This document shows positions 24,889-33,353 of a stretch of 64,000 nt of DNA, piece by piece. The notes beneath the pieces were generated by a model. That model ran no database searches. It saw only the letters and a list, made by a program, of their open reading frames with translations, and was not told where the DNA came from. Position numbers and translations under genes: made by a program. This stretch comes from DAISJI01 sp964559835. GTDB taxonomy: Bacteria; Acidobacteriota; Terriglobia; Terriglobales; Acidobacteriaceae. The stretch is taken from the NCBI GenBank assembly GCA_964559835.1, contig CAZLJE010000009.1:86275-150274 (forward strand), in the 5' to 3' direction. Position 1 is the stretch's first letter. Each line of letters starts with the position of its first letter.

Positions 24889-25944
24889 TCATTCTGCGGT
24901 CACCGTTTTCAGCGGCGCTTCGTAGCTGCGCGACAGGTTCATCGCCGCTCTCACGTCCGACATGGTCACATCGCAGATCTTGCGCGCCTTGGCGCCGCCG
25001 GCCTCGATCACGTCCCACGCCAGCTTCGGGTTCTCCTCGTATTTCCGCCGGCGCTCCTGCATCGGGTTCAACACCGTCACGAGCGCATCCGCGGCCCAGC
25101 TTTTGCACTCGATGCATCCGATCCCCGCCGAACGGCATCCCTGGTCCACTTTCGCCAAAGTTTGCGGGTCGCTGAAGATCTTGTGCAAGTCGCCGACGGG
25201 ACAGACATCCGGATTACCCGGATCGCTGCGCCGCACGCGCGCCGGATCGGTCACCATCGTCTTGAGTTTCTGCCGGACGACCGGCTCCGGGTCCGTCAGC
25301 ATGATCGTGTTCCCGTACGACTTCGACATTTTGCGCCCATCGGTGCCGGGCAGCTTGGGTGTCGGCGTCAGCAACGGCTGCGGCTCGGGAAAGACGCCGT
25401 GCTTGCCGCCGTAGAACATGTTGAAGCGGCGCGCGATCTCGCGCGTGAGCTCCACGTGCGGCACCTGGTCTTCGCCAACGGGAACGTAGTCGGCTTTATA
25501 AATGAGGATGTCCGCCGACTGTAGCACGGGGTAGCCGAGAAAGCCGTACGTCCCGAGGTCCTTGTCCTTGATGTTTTCCTTCTGCTCTTTGTACGTCGGC
25601 ACCCGCTCCAGCCAGCCCAGCGGCGTGATCATGGAGAACAGCAGGTGCAGTTCGGCGTGCTGCGGCACGTGCGACTGGATGAACATGGTGCAACGCTCGG
25701 GATCGAGGCCGGCTGCCAGCCAGTCGAGCAGAACCTCCAGGGAATTCTGCTTGAGCTTTGAGGTATCGGCGTAGTCGGTCGTCAGCGCATGCCAGTCGGC
25801 GACAAAGAAGAAGCAGTCGTAGCTGTCCTGGAGCTTGACCCAGTTGTCGAGCGCGCCGACGAAGTTGCCGAGGTGGAGCTTGCCGGTCGAGCGCATACCG
25901 CTCAGCACGCGAGGTTTTCTATTGTTCAGGGAACGTTCTGCCAT
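24889..25944 (-). CDS. trpS: tryptophanyl-tRNA synthetase
   Basis: A 351-residue class I synthetase that charges tRNA-Trp. The HIGH-equivalent is H24-LGN in GKLHLGNFVGAL, and the KMSKS loop is at residues 205-209 in GRKMSKSYGNT. DWHALTTDY and YPVLQSADILIYKADYVPVGEDQ are family signatures. Its start overlaps the stop of the M50 protease gene by one base (TGATG). Confidence 0.96.
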   Translation of the reverse strand: MAERSLNNRKPRVLSGMRSTGKLHLGNFVGALDNWVKLQDSYDCFFFVADWHALTTDYADTSKLKQNSLEVLLDWLAAGLDPERCTMFIQSHVPQHAELHLLFSMITPLGWLERVPTYKEQKENIKDKDLGTYGFLGYPVLQSADILIYKADYVPVGEDQVPHVELTREIARRFNMFYGGKHGVFPEPQPLLTPTPKLPGTDGRKMSKSYGNTIMLTDPEPVVRQKLKTMVTDPARVRRSDPGNPDVCPVGDLHKIFSDPQTLAKVDQGCRSAGIGCIECKSWAADALVTVLNPMQERRRKYEENPKLAWDVIEAGGAKARKICDVTMSDVRAAMNLSRSYEAPLKTVTAE

Positions 25945-26645
25945 CAGATTCTCATGAGCACATCAGTAAAGAAGTTCAGGAACGGCGAGATAAATACGCC
26001 GATCACCGGGCCGCCGAACAGGAACAGCGCGATGAGGGCGAACATGCCCAGCGTGTCATAGATCCTGCGCGCCCGTTCCGGCAGGAAATGACGCAGGACG
26101 TGGCTGCCATCGAGCGGCGGGATCGGGATCAGGTTGAACGCCGCCAGGATCACGTTGAGGAACATCAGCCAATACATCATCCCCGCGATCGGTAGCAGGA
26201 TCGATGGCGTACCGGACAACGCTCCTACCGCCCGCCCGTAGCTGCCGGCCATCAACTGAACGATGAAGTGTCCGTCCTGGCTGGTGACCGAAATCATTGC
26301 CAAGCCCACCACAGCCGCGGTTGCCACCATGAGGTTGCTCACCGGTCCGGCGACGGAGGTCAGGATGTCGTCACGGACCTCGTTCTTGAAATTGCGCGGG
26401 TCTACCGGCGTCGGCTTCGCCCATCCGATCATCGGAAAATGCGAGATCAATGCCAGCAACGGCAGCACCACCGTGCCGATGGGATCGATATGTTTGATCG
26501 GATTCAGCGTGACGCGGCCCAGCATGCGCGCCGTCGGATCGCCGCACTTGTTCGCCGTCCACGCGTGCGCCGACTCGTGCACACTGATCGCGAACAGGAA
26601 CGCGACGATCTGAAAGAAAATCTCGACGGGGTTGGTGCCGGACAT
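25944..26645 (-). CDS. M50 site-2-protease-type membrane metalloprotease
   Basis: A 233-residue membrane protein. H23-ESAH27 in AISVHESAHAW is the zinc-binding HExxH inside the first helix, and NLIPIPPLDGSHVL near residue 180 is the second metal-ligand (NPDG-like) motif. About six hydrophobic segments are seen. It lacks PDZ or CBS domains, so it belongs to the short, YwhC/Rv-like S2P group often found next to trpS and scpA in Firmicutes and Acidobacteria. The substrate is unknown. Confidence 0.88.
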   Translation of the reverse strand: MSGTNPVEIFFQIVAFLFAISVHESAHAWTANKCGDPTARMLGRVTLNPIKHIDPIGTVVLPLLALISHFPMIGWAKPTPVDPRNFKNEVRDDILTSVAGPVSNLMVATAAVVGLAMISVTSQDGHFIVQLMAGSYGRAVGALSGTPSILLPIAGMMYWLMFLNVILAAFNLIPIPPLDGSHVLRHFLPERARRIYDTLGMFALIALFLFGGPVIGVFISPFLNFFTDVLMRI

Positions 26646-26672
26646 TCGATTGATGGTATCACGCGGGAAAGC

Positions 26673-26735
26673 AGGCTTTGGGCTTTAGACGGTAGGCTTT
26701 GGGCGCCAGCTTAAGCCGAAAGCCGAAAGCCCTTA
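26673..26735. repeat. inverted repeat of GGCTTTGGGCTTT words, includes a stop codon
   Basis: GGCTTTGGGCTTTAGACGGT words are mirrored by AAGCCGAAAGCCGAAAGCCC. The final TTA is the complement of the acyltransferase TAA. Confidence 0.8.
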
Positions 26736-27548
26736 CGCCTTCTTCTGCGGTTCCAGCAGCTCCGGCGGCGCGATCGTCTTCACCTTCACCGTGTGCGCCG
26801 GGATTCCGACCACGATGTGATACGGTTCGACGCGCTTCGGCACCACGCCCATCGATCCCACCATCCCATGCTCGCCGACGGTCGCTCCGCTCAACACCGT
26901 CGCATGGTAGGTCACGCGCGCGTTCGGTCCGATCTCGGTCTTTTGGTTGGTAACGATCATGCCGTCATTCAGATCGTGGGCGTGCGAGTACACGTTCGCG
27001 TAGTCGGAGATGGAACTGCCCTCGTGGATGATGATCTCGCCGCGGTCGTCGAGGAGCACGTATTTGTGGATGACGCAGTTGTCCTCGATCGTCAGGTTGT
27101 AGCCGAACGAGATCTCCACGCCGTGGAAGATCTTCACGTTCTTACCGATGTGCTTCAACACCCGCTTCGCGATCATGTAGCGGACGCGGAAGCCGAGCCA
27201 GTGGTTTATCCCAACCGGCGAACGGTCGAACATCATCCAGAACCAGATCAGCGGCTTGCGCGCGGCATACTTCTGCGCGTCGACATCACCGTAGTACTCA
27301 GGCTCGAGCGAGGCATTGCGCGGATCGAATGAGTGGATGAGCGCCAGCGTCGCCAAATCGTGACGCGCCGGGTCGGGCGTCTCGTACGGACGTCCGAGAT
27401 AAAGCTGGTGCAGCGCCTCGCGGACCACGACGCTCCGGCGGTCCGGGTCGGCGCTTTCGAAGTCGCGGTCCAACTGCGCGATCCACTCGGTGAATGACCG
27501 CTCCGCATCCGGAGTCGGCATGATGTTCCGGTACTCGTATCGTGGCAT
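26733..27548 (-). CDS. hexapeptide-repeat acyltransferase (left-handed beta helix)
   Basis: A 271-residue protein. The first 120 residues are helical (SFTEWIAQLDRDFESADPDR ...). The rest shows the repeating [LIV]-G-x-x-x-x pattern of a left-handed beta helix: GKNVKIFHGVEISFGYNLTI, DRGEIIIHEGSSISDYANV, KTEIGPNARVTYHATVLSGA, TVGEHGMVGSMGVVPKRVEP and a VVGIPAHTVK cap. It is likely an O- or N-acetyltransferase acting on sugars or lipids; the acceptor is unknown. It is preceded by a GC-rich inverted repeat. Confidence 0.82.
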   Translation of the reverse strand: MPRYEYRNIMPTPDAERSFTEWIAQLDRDFESADPDRRSVVVREALHQLYLGRPYETPDPARHDLATLALIHSFDPRNASLEPEYYGDVDAQKYAARKPLIWFWMMFDRSPVGINHWLGFRVRYMIAKRVLKHIGKNVKIFHGVEISFGYNLTIEDNCVIHKYVLLDDRGEIIIHEGSSISDYANVYSHAHDLNDGMIVTNQKTEIGPNARVTYHATVLSGATVGEHGMVGSMGVVPKRVEPYHIVVGIPAHTVKVKTIAPPELLEPQKKA

Positions 27549-27596
27549 AGGCGCTTAGATGCTCTCACACCCGGGAAGCTACAGGAAAGCCGCCAT

Positions 27597-27693
27597 AGCG
27601 GGACGCGGGGCGCGGCACGCGGAAAGGTGGTGGAGGCAGGAGAAGACGCGCCGTCGGTATTCCGCGCCCCCCGCCCCGGATCCCGAGTCCCCA
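27597..27693. repeat. GC-rich inverted repeat beside a stop codon
   Basis: GCGGGACGCGGGGCGCGGCA words are mirrored by TTCCGCGCCCCCCGCCCCGG and ATCCCGAGTCCCC. It ends 2 bases before the stop of the next minus-strand gene. Confidence 0.75.
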
Positions 27694-27694
27694 T

Positions 27695-28297
27695 CTATTT
27701 CTGCGTAACCGTCAGCGTTCCCTGTCCCACGGTGGCCGTATCGATCCGGTCCGGTAGCTCGAAGGTGCTGGTCATGCCGACGTCCGGGTATTTCGGCGTG
27801 ACGTACTTGGAAACGAAATACTCCAGCGCCACACGAGGGACGGTCGTGCCATCGATGTCGACGCTCTGGATCTCGGCGCGGCCCTGGCCACCGCTGCCCT
27901 CGGCCTTCGCGACCGCGTGAACGTCATGCACACCGGAAAACAGCGACAGCAGCGGATTCGACGAGCCGTGCGCAGCCGTGATCTGGTCGAAATCCACGCG
28001 GGCCGTGGCGTCGACCACGCCTGGCCGCCCACTGAAGCGCACGCTCTTCACCCCTGCCGGCAGACTGACGTTTCCGCTGTTCACATAGGCGTTGATCTCG
28101 CGTTCGGTCAGCACAGTCGGCTGCTGATCGGGCGTAGAGCGCGCGCCATTTTCCTCGATGTGCTGAAACTTTTTCTCGGCGCTTGCGGCTGCCGACCGGT
28201 ACATCGCTTCCGTCTGCGACGCGGGTCGGCGCGGCTGCTGTTGTTGTGCTGGAAGGTAGATTGCGACGAAAACAAGCAGGGTCGTGAATACTTTCAT
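27695..28297 (-). CDS. exported hypothetical protein paired with AsmA-like gene
   Basis: A 200-residue protein with a signal peptide (FTTLLVFVAIYLPAQ), then QTEAMYRSAAASAEKKFQHI and LTEREINAYVNSGNVSLPAGV. The repeated beta-strand pattern (SVRFSGRPGVVDATARVDFD, GRAEIQSVDIDGTTVPRVAL) suggests a lipid-binding fold of the LmeA/DUF2993 type. That family call is a guess. It overlaps the AsmA-like gene by 4 bases (ATGA), so the two are coupled. Confidence 0.7.
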   Translation of the reverse strand: MKVFTTLLVFVAIYLPAQQQQPRRPASQTEAMYRSAAASAEKKFQHIEENGARSTPDQQPTVLTEREINAYVNSGNVSLPAGVKSVRFSGRPGVVDATARVDFDQITAAHGSSNPLLSLFSGVHDVHAVAKAEGSGGQGRAEIQSVDIDGTTVPRVALEYFVSKYVTPKYPDVGMTSTFELPDRIDTATVGQGTLTVTQK

Positions 28298-30819
28298 GGT
28301 CGTAAGCTGGCCTGCGTCTGCGGCGGCGGAACAACGGACGCCTTGACCGTGGGCTTTTCCAGCGTACCGGTGATCTCGTAAGCCGGAATATTGCCGCGCG
28401 TCAATGTCAGTCCGAGTTGCCGGTCGAGCGAAGCAGTGCCGCTGACTGTATAGATGCCGCTCGCACATTCCATTTTGCTTGGGGCGAAGCTGAATCGTCC
28501 GTCGCGGAGGGTGGCGGTGCCGCGGAAATCGCGGATGCGCAGCGGTCCGGCGCCGCCATCGAGCGCGAGCGCCATCGTCCCGTTCTTCCAGGTGTACGTG
28601 ATGCTTCCGCCGGCCGACTTCACCAGCGACTCCGCATCCGCTCCGGCCGCGGTGAATGCAAAGCTGGCGTCCAACTTCCCGGTGCCCCAACTCTGCCGAC
28701 GTGCACCGGAGAGCGCTGCGACCGATCCACCCTCGAGCTTGCCGCTAGCCTCGTATGCCGGCGGATTCACGCCAAGATTCGCGCGCAGCGTAGCGGACAG
28801 TTTTCCGCCCAGAGCGGCGGACACCACGTCTTTTGCGGACAATACTCCGCGTTCGAGCGTGACATTGCCGGAGACGTTCTTTGCGGACGTCGCGCCTGTC
28901 TTCAGTGTGCCGATGGTGAGCGTGCCGGAAGCCGCGATGCGCGCCAGCATCGGCGTCGTGTTGCTGCCGCTGGAGATGATCGCGTACCACGGGCGCTTTG
29001 CCGCCCGCGGATTCAGGAGAGCGTTCAGGTCTTCAACGTCGATGTCGTCGCTCCGGAGTTGGAACTGTACCGGACAGGTTTCGATCGTCGTGCACCGCCG
29101 CGGGACCTGGAGCGAACCGGAAACCATTAACCCCACCTTCGGCCATCCGAACGTAAGGTCCTGGACGGTGACGCCGTTTTGTCCCAGGGTGACCGTCGCA
29201 GAACTGATCTGCACCGGCGCATTGATGCCGTTCACAGTCGCCGTCGCTTTGATCTTCGCCGAACCGAGGACCAGAGGCTGCGCGAAACCGGCCCACTCGC
29301 CCGCCAACGAAAGATCGAGATTCGCTGCTCCTTCCGGCGCAAACCGCGGCGCCGCGACGCCCAGTGCCTCCGATACCTGCAACAACCGCTTGAGGCTGGA
29401 TTCGCCGTTTACAGAAACGTGGTAACCGGCGCGCGAGAACACCGCCTGTGCGTGCGCCGGCGCTATTCCGCCCAAGTCGACTGCGAACGGATCGATGATC
29501 AATGCGTCCTGTGCCGGCGGCGCCATCGGATGTCCTTTTATAACTCGCAGCTTCGGCAACGAAGCAGGCAGTCCGAAGTGCACTTCGCCGATGGTGAGCG
29601 GTTCTTTCAGACGGCTCGAACGAAGAACGAACCCCGTCGCCACGCCTTGGCCAGACCACGCCGGCTCCAGTTCCGCCCCACGTTTTACCGAGAATTTCGC
29701 GCTCACCGATCCCTCGGCGGAGACGTCTTCCGGCAAATCTTTTTTCACATGCCGGAAGAGCACGGCGAGCTCGGAAGCCGGCACCTGGCGGGCGCTGAGC
29801 GACATTTCGTAAGACTGGACGGGCAGGAATCCAGCGACATCGCCATGCGCCTCGATGCTCCCGTTTCCGAGAGGGCCGGAGCAGTCGATGTCGCTCAGGG
29901 TCTGTGACATTGAACTGAACAACGCCGAACAGCGTGCTGCCAGGACCATGTTGCCGCGCGTCGTGATGTCGTAGCGGCGGAAATCTCCCACCGATGCGTC
30001 CAGCTTCACGCGCAGCGCTGCCGGTGTGCCCTCCAGACCCATGCTCACCGCCGTCGTGCCGCGCCATCCGCGATCGCGTCCATACACCAGCGTCGAGAGC
30101 TGCCCGAGTTGCGCGTCAGCTAGGCTGATTTGCAGCGAGAGCGGTGTTTCGCTGAGCGACGACCCGCGCCGTACCTTGCCTTGGACCTTTACAGTGCCGG
30201 TGTCGCCGAGGTTCGCGTCGGTACGTATCGGACGCGCGGCGAGGCGGAGGTTCCATTCGTCTTCGCTCGCCAGCCAAAGAGCGAAATCGGCGTCCATGAG
30301 CGCGTAAACGGTTTTGACGTTGCCGAGTTTCAGGTTGACGCGGCCGGCATTCGATTCGATATACGGGAAACGCAGCCGCTGCCCGCCGATGCGACGGGCG
30401 GTCGGCGCGACGGGAGTCTGCCGCGCGCGCTCCAACAGCGATTCCAGGTTCCAATGGCCATCGGCACGCCGGACCAGGTTCAGGCTCGGAGATTGGAAGG
30501 AAAGGTTTGCGATCTCCAGTCGTCCGCGCCACAGCGACGTAAGCCGCAACGACGCCGTGACTCCATCCGCCCTCAGCAGCGGTTCCTGGCTGAACGACGG
30601 ATCGTCTTCGACCACCACGCGCGACAGGTTGAGTCCCGGCGAAGGGAACACGCGGAGCGTGACATCGCCGATCCTGACCTGCCGTCCCAGCGCTTGGGTG
30701 AGTGCGCCGGCGATCCGAGGTCGGAAACGGTTCACATTGATGTAAGGCGGAACAACGACTGCGGCGAGCACAAGCACACCAGCGAGCAGGACCACACGCC
30801 GGTTGAGGATGCGCGACAT
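28294..30819 (-). CDS. AsmA-family envelope protein
   Basis: An 841-residue protein with one N-terminal membrane helix (VVLLAGVLVLAAVVVPPYIN), then the AsmA start signature VNRFRPRIAGALTQALGRQVRIGDVTLRVFPSPGL, and long beta-strand repeats up to the AsmA_2-like C-terminus (GSITYTWKNGTMALALDG). AsmA/TamB-like proteins bridge the periplasm and move phospholipids or affect outer-membrane assembly. The ATG at 30819 overlaps the lepB stop by one base. An in-frame extension upstream overlaps lepB and is rejected. Confidence 0.88.
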   Translation of the reverse strand: MSRILNRRVVLLAGVLVLAAVVVPPYINVNRFRPRIAGALTQALGRQVRIGDVTLRVFPSPGLNLSRVVVEDDPSFSQEPLLRADGVTASLRLTSLWRGRLEIANLSFQSPSLNLVRRADGHWNLESLLERARQTPVAPTARRIGGQRLRFPYIESNAGRVNLKLGNVKTVYALMDADFALWLASEDEWNLRLAARPIRTDANLGDTGTVKVQGKVRRGSSLSETPLSLQISLADAQLGQLSTLVYGRDRGWRGTTAVSMGLEGTPAALRVKLDASVGDFRRYDITTRGNMVLAARCSALFSSMSQTLSDIDCSGPLGNGSIEAHGDVAGFLPVQSYEMSLSARQVPASELAVLFRHVKKDLPEDVSAEGSVSAKFSVKRGAELEPAWSGQGVATGFVLRSSRLKEPLTIGEVHFGLPASLPKLRVIKGHPMAPPAQDALIIDPFAVDLGGIAPAHAQAVFSRAGYHVSVNGESSLKRLLQVSEALGVAAPRFAPEGAANLDLSLAGEWAGFAQPLVLGSAKIKATATVNGINAPVQISSATVTLGQNGVTVQDLTFGWPKVGLMVSGSLQVPRRCTTIETCPVQFQLRSDDIDVEDLNALLNPRAAKRPWYAIISSGSNTTPMLARIAASGTLTIGTLKTGATSAKNVSGNVTLERGVLSAKDVVSAALGGKLSATLRANLGVNPPAYEASGKLEGGSVAALSGARRQSWGTGKLDASFAFTAAGADAESLVKSAGGSITYTWKNGTMALALDGGAGPLRIRDFRGTATLRDGRFSFAPSKMECASGIYTVSGTASLDRQLGLTLTRGNIPAYEITGTLEKPTVKASVVPPPQTQASLRP

Positions 30820-31604
30820 CAGCGCACCATGTGCAGCATACGGCGCCAGCGCGTCTGGTCGAAGAAGTGGATGATCACCTTCGCGATGAATGCGATGCGA
30901 TCGCCCGCGCTGGTGCGCTGGTACTGGTCGGGCGGCGTCTCGAACGACCAGTAGATGAACATCGGACGCCCGATGACGTTCTCGCGCGGGATGAATCCCC
31001 AATACCGGCTATCGAGGCTGACGTCGCGGTTGTCGCCCATGCCGAAGTAGCTGTCCGGCGGCACCACGATATCGTCCCCCTGGATGTAGTTGCGCATCGT
31101 CAAGTGCCATTCGGGCGAGATGTTCTCGTTCCCGGTCGCCGGTACTGCGGGAAAGTTGTCGCGGTACGGGCTATAGCTGCCGTTGTGAATGACGTAGGGC
31201 TCATCCTGCTTGACGCCGTTCACGTAAAGCACGTTGTCCCGCAAGTGGATGCGGTCGCCCGGAACCCCGATGATGCGCTTCACCACGTACAGCCCCGGTT
31301 CAGCCGGAGAGAGGAAGACGACGATGTCATGGCGGTGGATCTGACGGTACGGGATCAGCGGCATCCAGTTCGTCTTCGGCCCCATGGTGTCGCGGTCCAC
31401 GAAGACGTGGTCCCCGATGAGCAGCGTGTTCTCCATGGAACTCGACGGGATCTCGAACGCCTGCATGCAGAAGGTAATAATGAACAGGCCAACGACCAGC
31501 ACCACCGCCATGGAAGCGATGAACTCCGGCGGAGTCTCCTTCTTCTTCTCGGGCTTGGCGGTTTCCGCCTTTTTCGCCACCGGTTTGTCGAGTACTTTAG
31601 CCAT
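30819..31604 (-). CDS. lepB: signal peptidase I (first copy)
   Basis: A 261-residue inner-membrane protease that removes signal peptides. A Lys-rich cytoplasmic start (PVAKKAETAKPEKKKE) is followed by one membrane helix, the catalytic S56 in EIPSSSMENTLL, the general base K109 in VVKRIIGVPGD, and the box E motif GDNRDVSLDSRYWG. It forms a tight cluster with a second signal peptidase upstream (43-base gap) and the AsmA-like gene downstream (1-base overlap). Confidence 0.95.
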   Translation of the reverse strand: MAKVLDKPVAKKAETAKPEKKKETPPEFIASMAVVLVVGLFIITFCMQAFEIPSSSMENTLLIGDHVFVDRDTMGPKTNWMPLIPYRQIHRHDIVVFLSPAEPGLYVVKRIIGVPGDRIHLRDNVLYVNGVKQDEPYVIHNGSYSPYRDNFPAVPATGNENISPEWHLTMRNYIQGDDIVVPPDSYFGMGDNRDVSLDSRYWGFIPRENVIGRPMFIYWSFETPPDQYQRTSAGDRIAFIAKVIIHFFDQTRWRRMLHMVR

Positions 31605-31647
31605 TCTCTTTTGGTCTACTCAGAAACAGAAAAAGAAACTGAAATGC

Positions 31648-32355
31648 CTAGCGGATCAGCCGGAGAGTGCGGTCCCATCGCGTGTCGTGATAGAGGCGCA
31701 CCAGCAGGCCGGTCAATCTATTGAGTTTACCATCCGTGGAAGGCGGTTCGTCGGGGTCGTCCTGGCGGAACGACCAGTAGATCACGAGCGGGCGGCCGAT
31801 GATGTTCTCGCGCGGCACGAATCCCCAGTAACGGCTGTCGAGGCTCTCGTCGCGGTTGTCGCCCAACACAAAGTACATGTTGTCCGGAACGATGAGTTCG
31901 CCCTCCTTAATGACTTGGCGCATCTGCAGCCACCAGGCCGCTTCCACGTTCGCCGAAACATAATTTGGGGCAGGGAAGTCGTCGCGGTAGGCGTCGGGCA
32001 TCGGCGAGTGATACACCACGTACGGCTCCCGGACGGGATTGCCGTTTACGTACACCTGCTTGTTCACCAGCCGGATATGGTCTCCGGGCACGCCAATCAC
32101 ACGCTTCACGAAATGCTGCGCCGGGCGCACCGGGTAGCGGAACACGATGATGTCGAAGCGGTGGATCGTCGAGTACGGCAGGACGTGTCCCCAGAATCCG
32201 CCGCTAGAGTAGTGGACCTTGTCGACCAGCAGGTAATCGCCGATGAGCAGCGTGTTCTCCATCGACTCCGACGGGATCTGGAATGCCTGCACGATGAACG
32301 TGATGACGAATACGGCAATCACGATCGTCGTCGCGAGCGACTGGATGGATGTCAA
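31648..32355 (-). CDS. lepB: signal peptidase I (second copy), start unclear
   Basis: A paralogue of the next gene: S31 in QIPSESMENTLL, K84 in HFVKRVIGVPGD, and GDNRDESLDSRYWG. The frame is open upstream to 32703, through a Pro/Ala-rich stretch (ATPETTPAAPAPNPAQKQ) and into the rnc coding region. It contains no ATG or GTG, and the only canonical start besides TTG at 32703 (which overlaps rnc by 230 bases) is TTG at 32355. That start gives a short 235-residue protein whose first helix is the membrane anchor. The Pro/Ala region looks like a genuine N-terminal tail, so the true start may be non-standard. Confidence 0.85.
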   Translation of the reverse strand: MTSIQSLATTIVIAVFVITFIVQAFQIPSESMENTLLIGDYLLVDKVHYSSGGFWGHVLPYSTIHRFDIIVFRYPVRPAQHFVKRVIGVPGDHIRLVNKQVYVNGNPVREPYVVYHSPMPDAYRDDFPAPNYVSANVEAAWWLQMRQVIKEGELIVPDNMYFVLGDNRDESLDSRYWGFVPRENIIGRPLVIYWSFRQDDPDEPPSTDGKLNRLTGLLVRLYHDTRWDRTLRLIR

Positions 32356-32471
32356 CCACAGCCACCGGAGCGTTCGGGAATGCTGCTTCTGCGCCGGATT
32401 CGGTGCGGGCGCCGCGGGCGTGGTTTCGGGCGTCGCGGCCGGAGAGACGGCATCGTTCGCCGCCCCGGGCT

Positions 32472-33266
32472 CTACTGCTCCGCTTGCGGCTGTGACGACG
32501 TCGGGTTGTTGTCCTTGAGATTCCGTAAGTACTCCAGAGCTTTGCGGGCCGCCCCTTGCTCCGCTTGTTTTTTCGTTGGCCCGTGCGCCTTGGCCGTGTA
32601 ATCTCCGCCGGCACGGGCGCTGCGCAGGCGCGCCTCGATGGTAAAAGTCTTCTGATGCTCGGGCCCGCGTTCGCGGACCAGGATATAGGCCGGCTGGGAC
32701 CAACCCAGCGAATGCGCTGCTTCCTGCAACGCTGACTTGAAGTCCGTGACCGGTACGCCCGGGCCACCGCGCGCCATGCGCCGGAACTCCGGCTCCAGCA
32801 CCTTCTTCAGGATAAAACGCTGCGCCGCCTCCATGCCCGCATCGAGGTACAACGCCGCCAGAACCGCCTCGAGCGCGTCCACCAGCAAGGCCGGCTTGTC
32901 GCGCCCGCCGCTTTTGTCCTCGCCGTGTCCGAGGCGCAGGTAGTTTCCGAGCTTCAGCGCCTTCGCCGCCCGGATCAGGTGCTTCTCGCTGACCAGGTAC
33001 GCCCGTAGCTTGGACAACTGCCCTTCCCGGAAATCGGGAAAGCGCCGGCAGAGTTCCTGGCTCGTTACGAAGCCGAGCACCGCGTCGCCCAGGAATTCCA
33101 GTTGCTCGTTGTCCGTTGCAGCGGAGCCGTCGCCCCGCGACTCGGCTTCCCGCGCGTGCGAGCTATGCGTGACCGCCTGCTCGAGCAATTCGGGGCGCGT
33201 GAACTTGTTTCCCAGCGCCTTTTCGAGTGCGGTCATGTCGAGGGCTTTCATGAACGGTAGGTACAT
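32472..33266 (-). CDS. rnc: ribonuclease III
   Basis: A 264-residue double-strand-specific RNase that processes rRNA and structured RNA. The RNase III signature NEQLEFLGDAVLGF supplies E57 and D61, LLVDALEAVLAALYLDAG supplies the second acidic pair, and a double-stranded-RNA-binding domain follows (DFKSALQEAAHSLGWSQPAY ... KKQAEQGAARKALEYL). Starts at 33266, 33251 and 33236 are all ATG; the first is used here but MTALEKALG (33236) is the usual N-terminus. Upstream lies a repeat, downstream lepB in a different frame. Confidence 0.94.
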   Translation of the reverse strand: MYLPFMKALDMTALEKALGNKFTRPELLEQAVTHSSHAREAESRGDGSAATDNEQLEFLGDAVLGFVTSQELCRRFPDFREGQLSKLRAYLVSEKHLIRAAKALKLGNYLRLGHGEDKSGGRDKPALLVDALEAVLAALYLDAGMEAAQRFILKKVLEPEFRRMARGGPGVPVTDFKSALQEAAHSLGWSQPAYILVRERGPEHQKTFTIEARLRSARAGGDYTAKAHGPTKKQAEQGAARKALEYLRNLKDNNPTSSQPQAEQ

Positions 33267-33273
33267 TCCTTCG

Positions 33274-33353
33274 TAGCTCGTAGTTCGAAGCTCGGGCTTT
33301 CCCGAACTACCAACTACGAGCTACGAAAACTAACAACTAGCAACTGGCAACTA
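33274..33353. repeat. inverted repeat of CTACGAGCTACG and CAACTAGCAACT words, includes a stop codon
   Basis: CGTAGCTCGTAGTTCGAAG-type sequence is mirrored by ACTACCAACTACGAGCTACG, then AACAACTAGCAACTGGCAAC follows. The terminal CTA is the complement of the TPR gene's TAG stop. Confidence 0.85.

Noticed and set aside
24889..25524. Long open frames on the strand opposite trpS and many other genes
   Set aside because: They mirror strong genes, are Arg/His-rich and lack family motifs; high GC content keeps such frames open.
30820..31002. N-terminal extension of the AsmA-like protein
   Set aside because: It would overlap lepB by 180 bases, and the native AsmA start (MSRILNRRVVLLAG) lies at 30819.
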